DNA from: JACDAE01 sp963717195
GTDB lineage: Bacteria; Chloroflexota; Ktedonobacteria; Ktedonobacterales; Ktedonobacteraceae
NCBI GenBank assembly: GCA_963717195.1
Contig: CAVQVR010000012.1
Span: 248,001-312,000 of the forward strand
Direction: 5' to 3'
DNA: 64,000 nucleotides
Shown piece after piece: positions 63,911 to 64,000 of the stretch. The translations under genes and the position numbers were made by a program. The first letter of the stretch is position 1. The number at the start of each line of letters is the position of its first letter. The notes under the pieces are model-generated. The model had not been told where the DNA came from. It saw nothing but the letters and a program-made list of their open reading frames with translations, and did not search any database.

Positions 63911-64000
63911 ATGCAAGAGACTTTGGCTCTCGCATTGGCTCGTTTGTGGGATGAAGGGTGCCCTCTGGCTCACTCTGCTGACAGAGCGAAAATGATCGAC
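63911..64000 (+). CDS. Start of a hypothetical gene, cut by the window end
   Basis: ATG 63911 follows CAGGAG nine bases ahead and opens a frame through 64000: 'MQETLALALARLWDEG' and so on. Only 30 codons are visible; no family can be named. Confidence 0.5.
   Translation, partial: MQETLALALARLWDEGCPLAHSADRAKMID

Overview
The window looks like a stretch of a Ktedonobacteria-type (Chloroflexota) chromosome. This is inferred from the gene families: a BTAD/AAA giant regulator with a Cys-rich N-terminal domain, secreted GH74 and GH5 glycosidases with CBM2 domains, a GH15 glucoamylase, several IS families and many hairpin repeats. Base composition is moderate and ribosome binding sites are clear GGAG types. 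No rRNA, tRNA or CRISPR array was recognised.

Layout. 1-9 kb: end of a metal-chelate/cobalamin-type ABC ATPase, a rhodanese, an FAD oxidoreductase of the geranylgeranyl reductase family, a glutaredoxin-like protein, a relic of an IS200/IS605 tnpB 3' end, an ornithine cyclodeaminase family enzyme, a beta-propeller lipoprotein and a lone receiver-domain protein. 9-16 kb: two secreted cellulose/xyloglucan enzymes (GH74-CBM2 and GH5-CBM2) around a RibD-like reductase and a patch of broken genes (ABC-2 permease end, Tn3-like transposase relic, IS end), followed by a 252-bp MITE-like element. 16-25 kb: ornithine carbamoyltransferase, an HTH/coiled-coil protein, a tyrosine recombinase with a promoter-proximal inverted repeat, SufU, a second rhodanese and a secreted GH15 glucoamylase. 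25-50 kb: mostly ordinary chromosomal genes. These are a membrane protein, DEAD-box helicase, RecD2, methyltransferase, glucosaminidase, a 1512-residue BTAD-AAA-TPR regulator, a substrate-binding protein/dCache/DUF4388 trio, a DksA-like protein, GlgB, a LOG protein, QueD, SCP2, PAC2 and an ADP-forming acyl-CoA synthetase. 50-64 kb: an accessory region with HtrA, SMI1/KNR4, a xis-int pair, a complete IS with 33-bp inverted repeats, several frameshifted genes, and a prokaryotic Argonaute gene cut by an IS3-family element.

The most interesting object is the Argonaute remnant (60089-61141, minus strand). It keeps the end of MID and a whole PIWI domain with an apparently intact catalytic tetrad. 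Its N, PAZ and early MID portions are gone, and the sequence beyond the IS3 element is unrelated, so an insertion plus deletion or rearrangement is likely. The xis-int pair, the IS elements and the broken genes suggest that 53-63.4 kb is a decaying integrated island. Other points worth a look are the tnpB/reRNA-like relic with a promoter-like sequence in front, a family of long near-perfect hairpins, and the 18-7-18 inverted repeat lying on the recombinase promoter.
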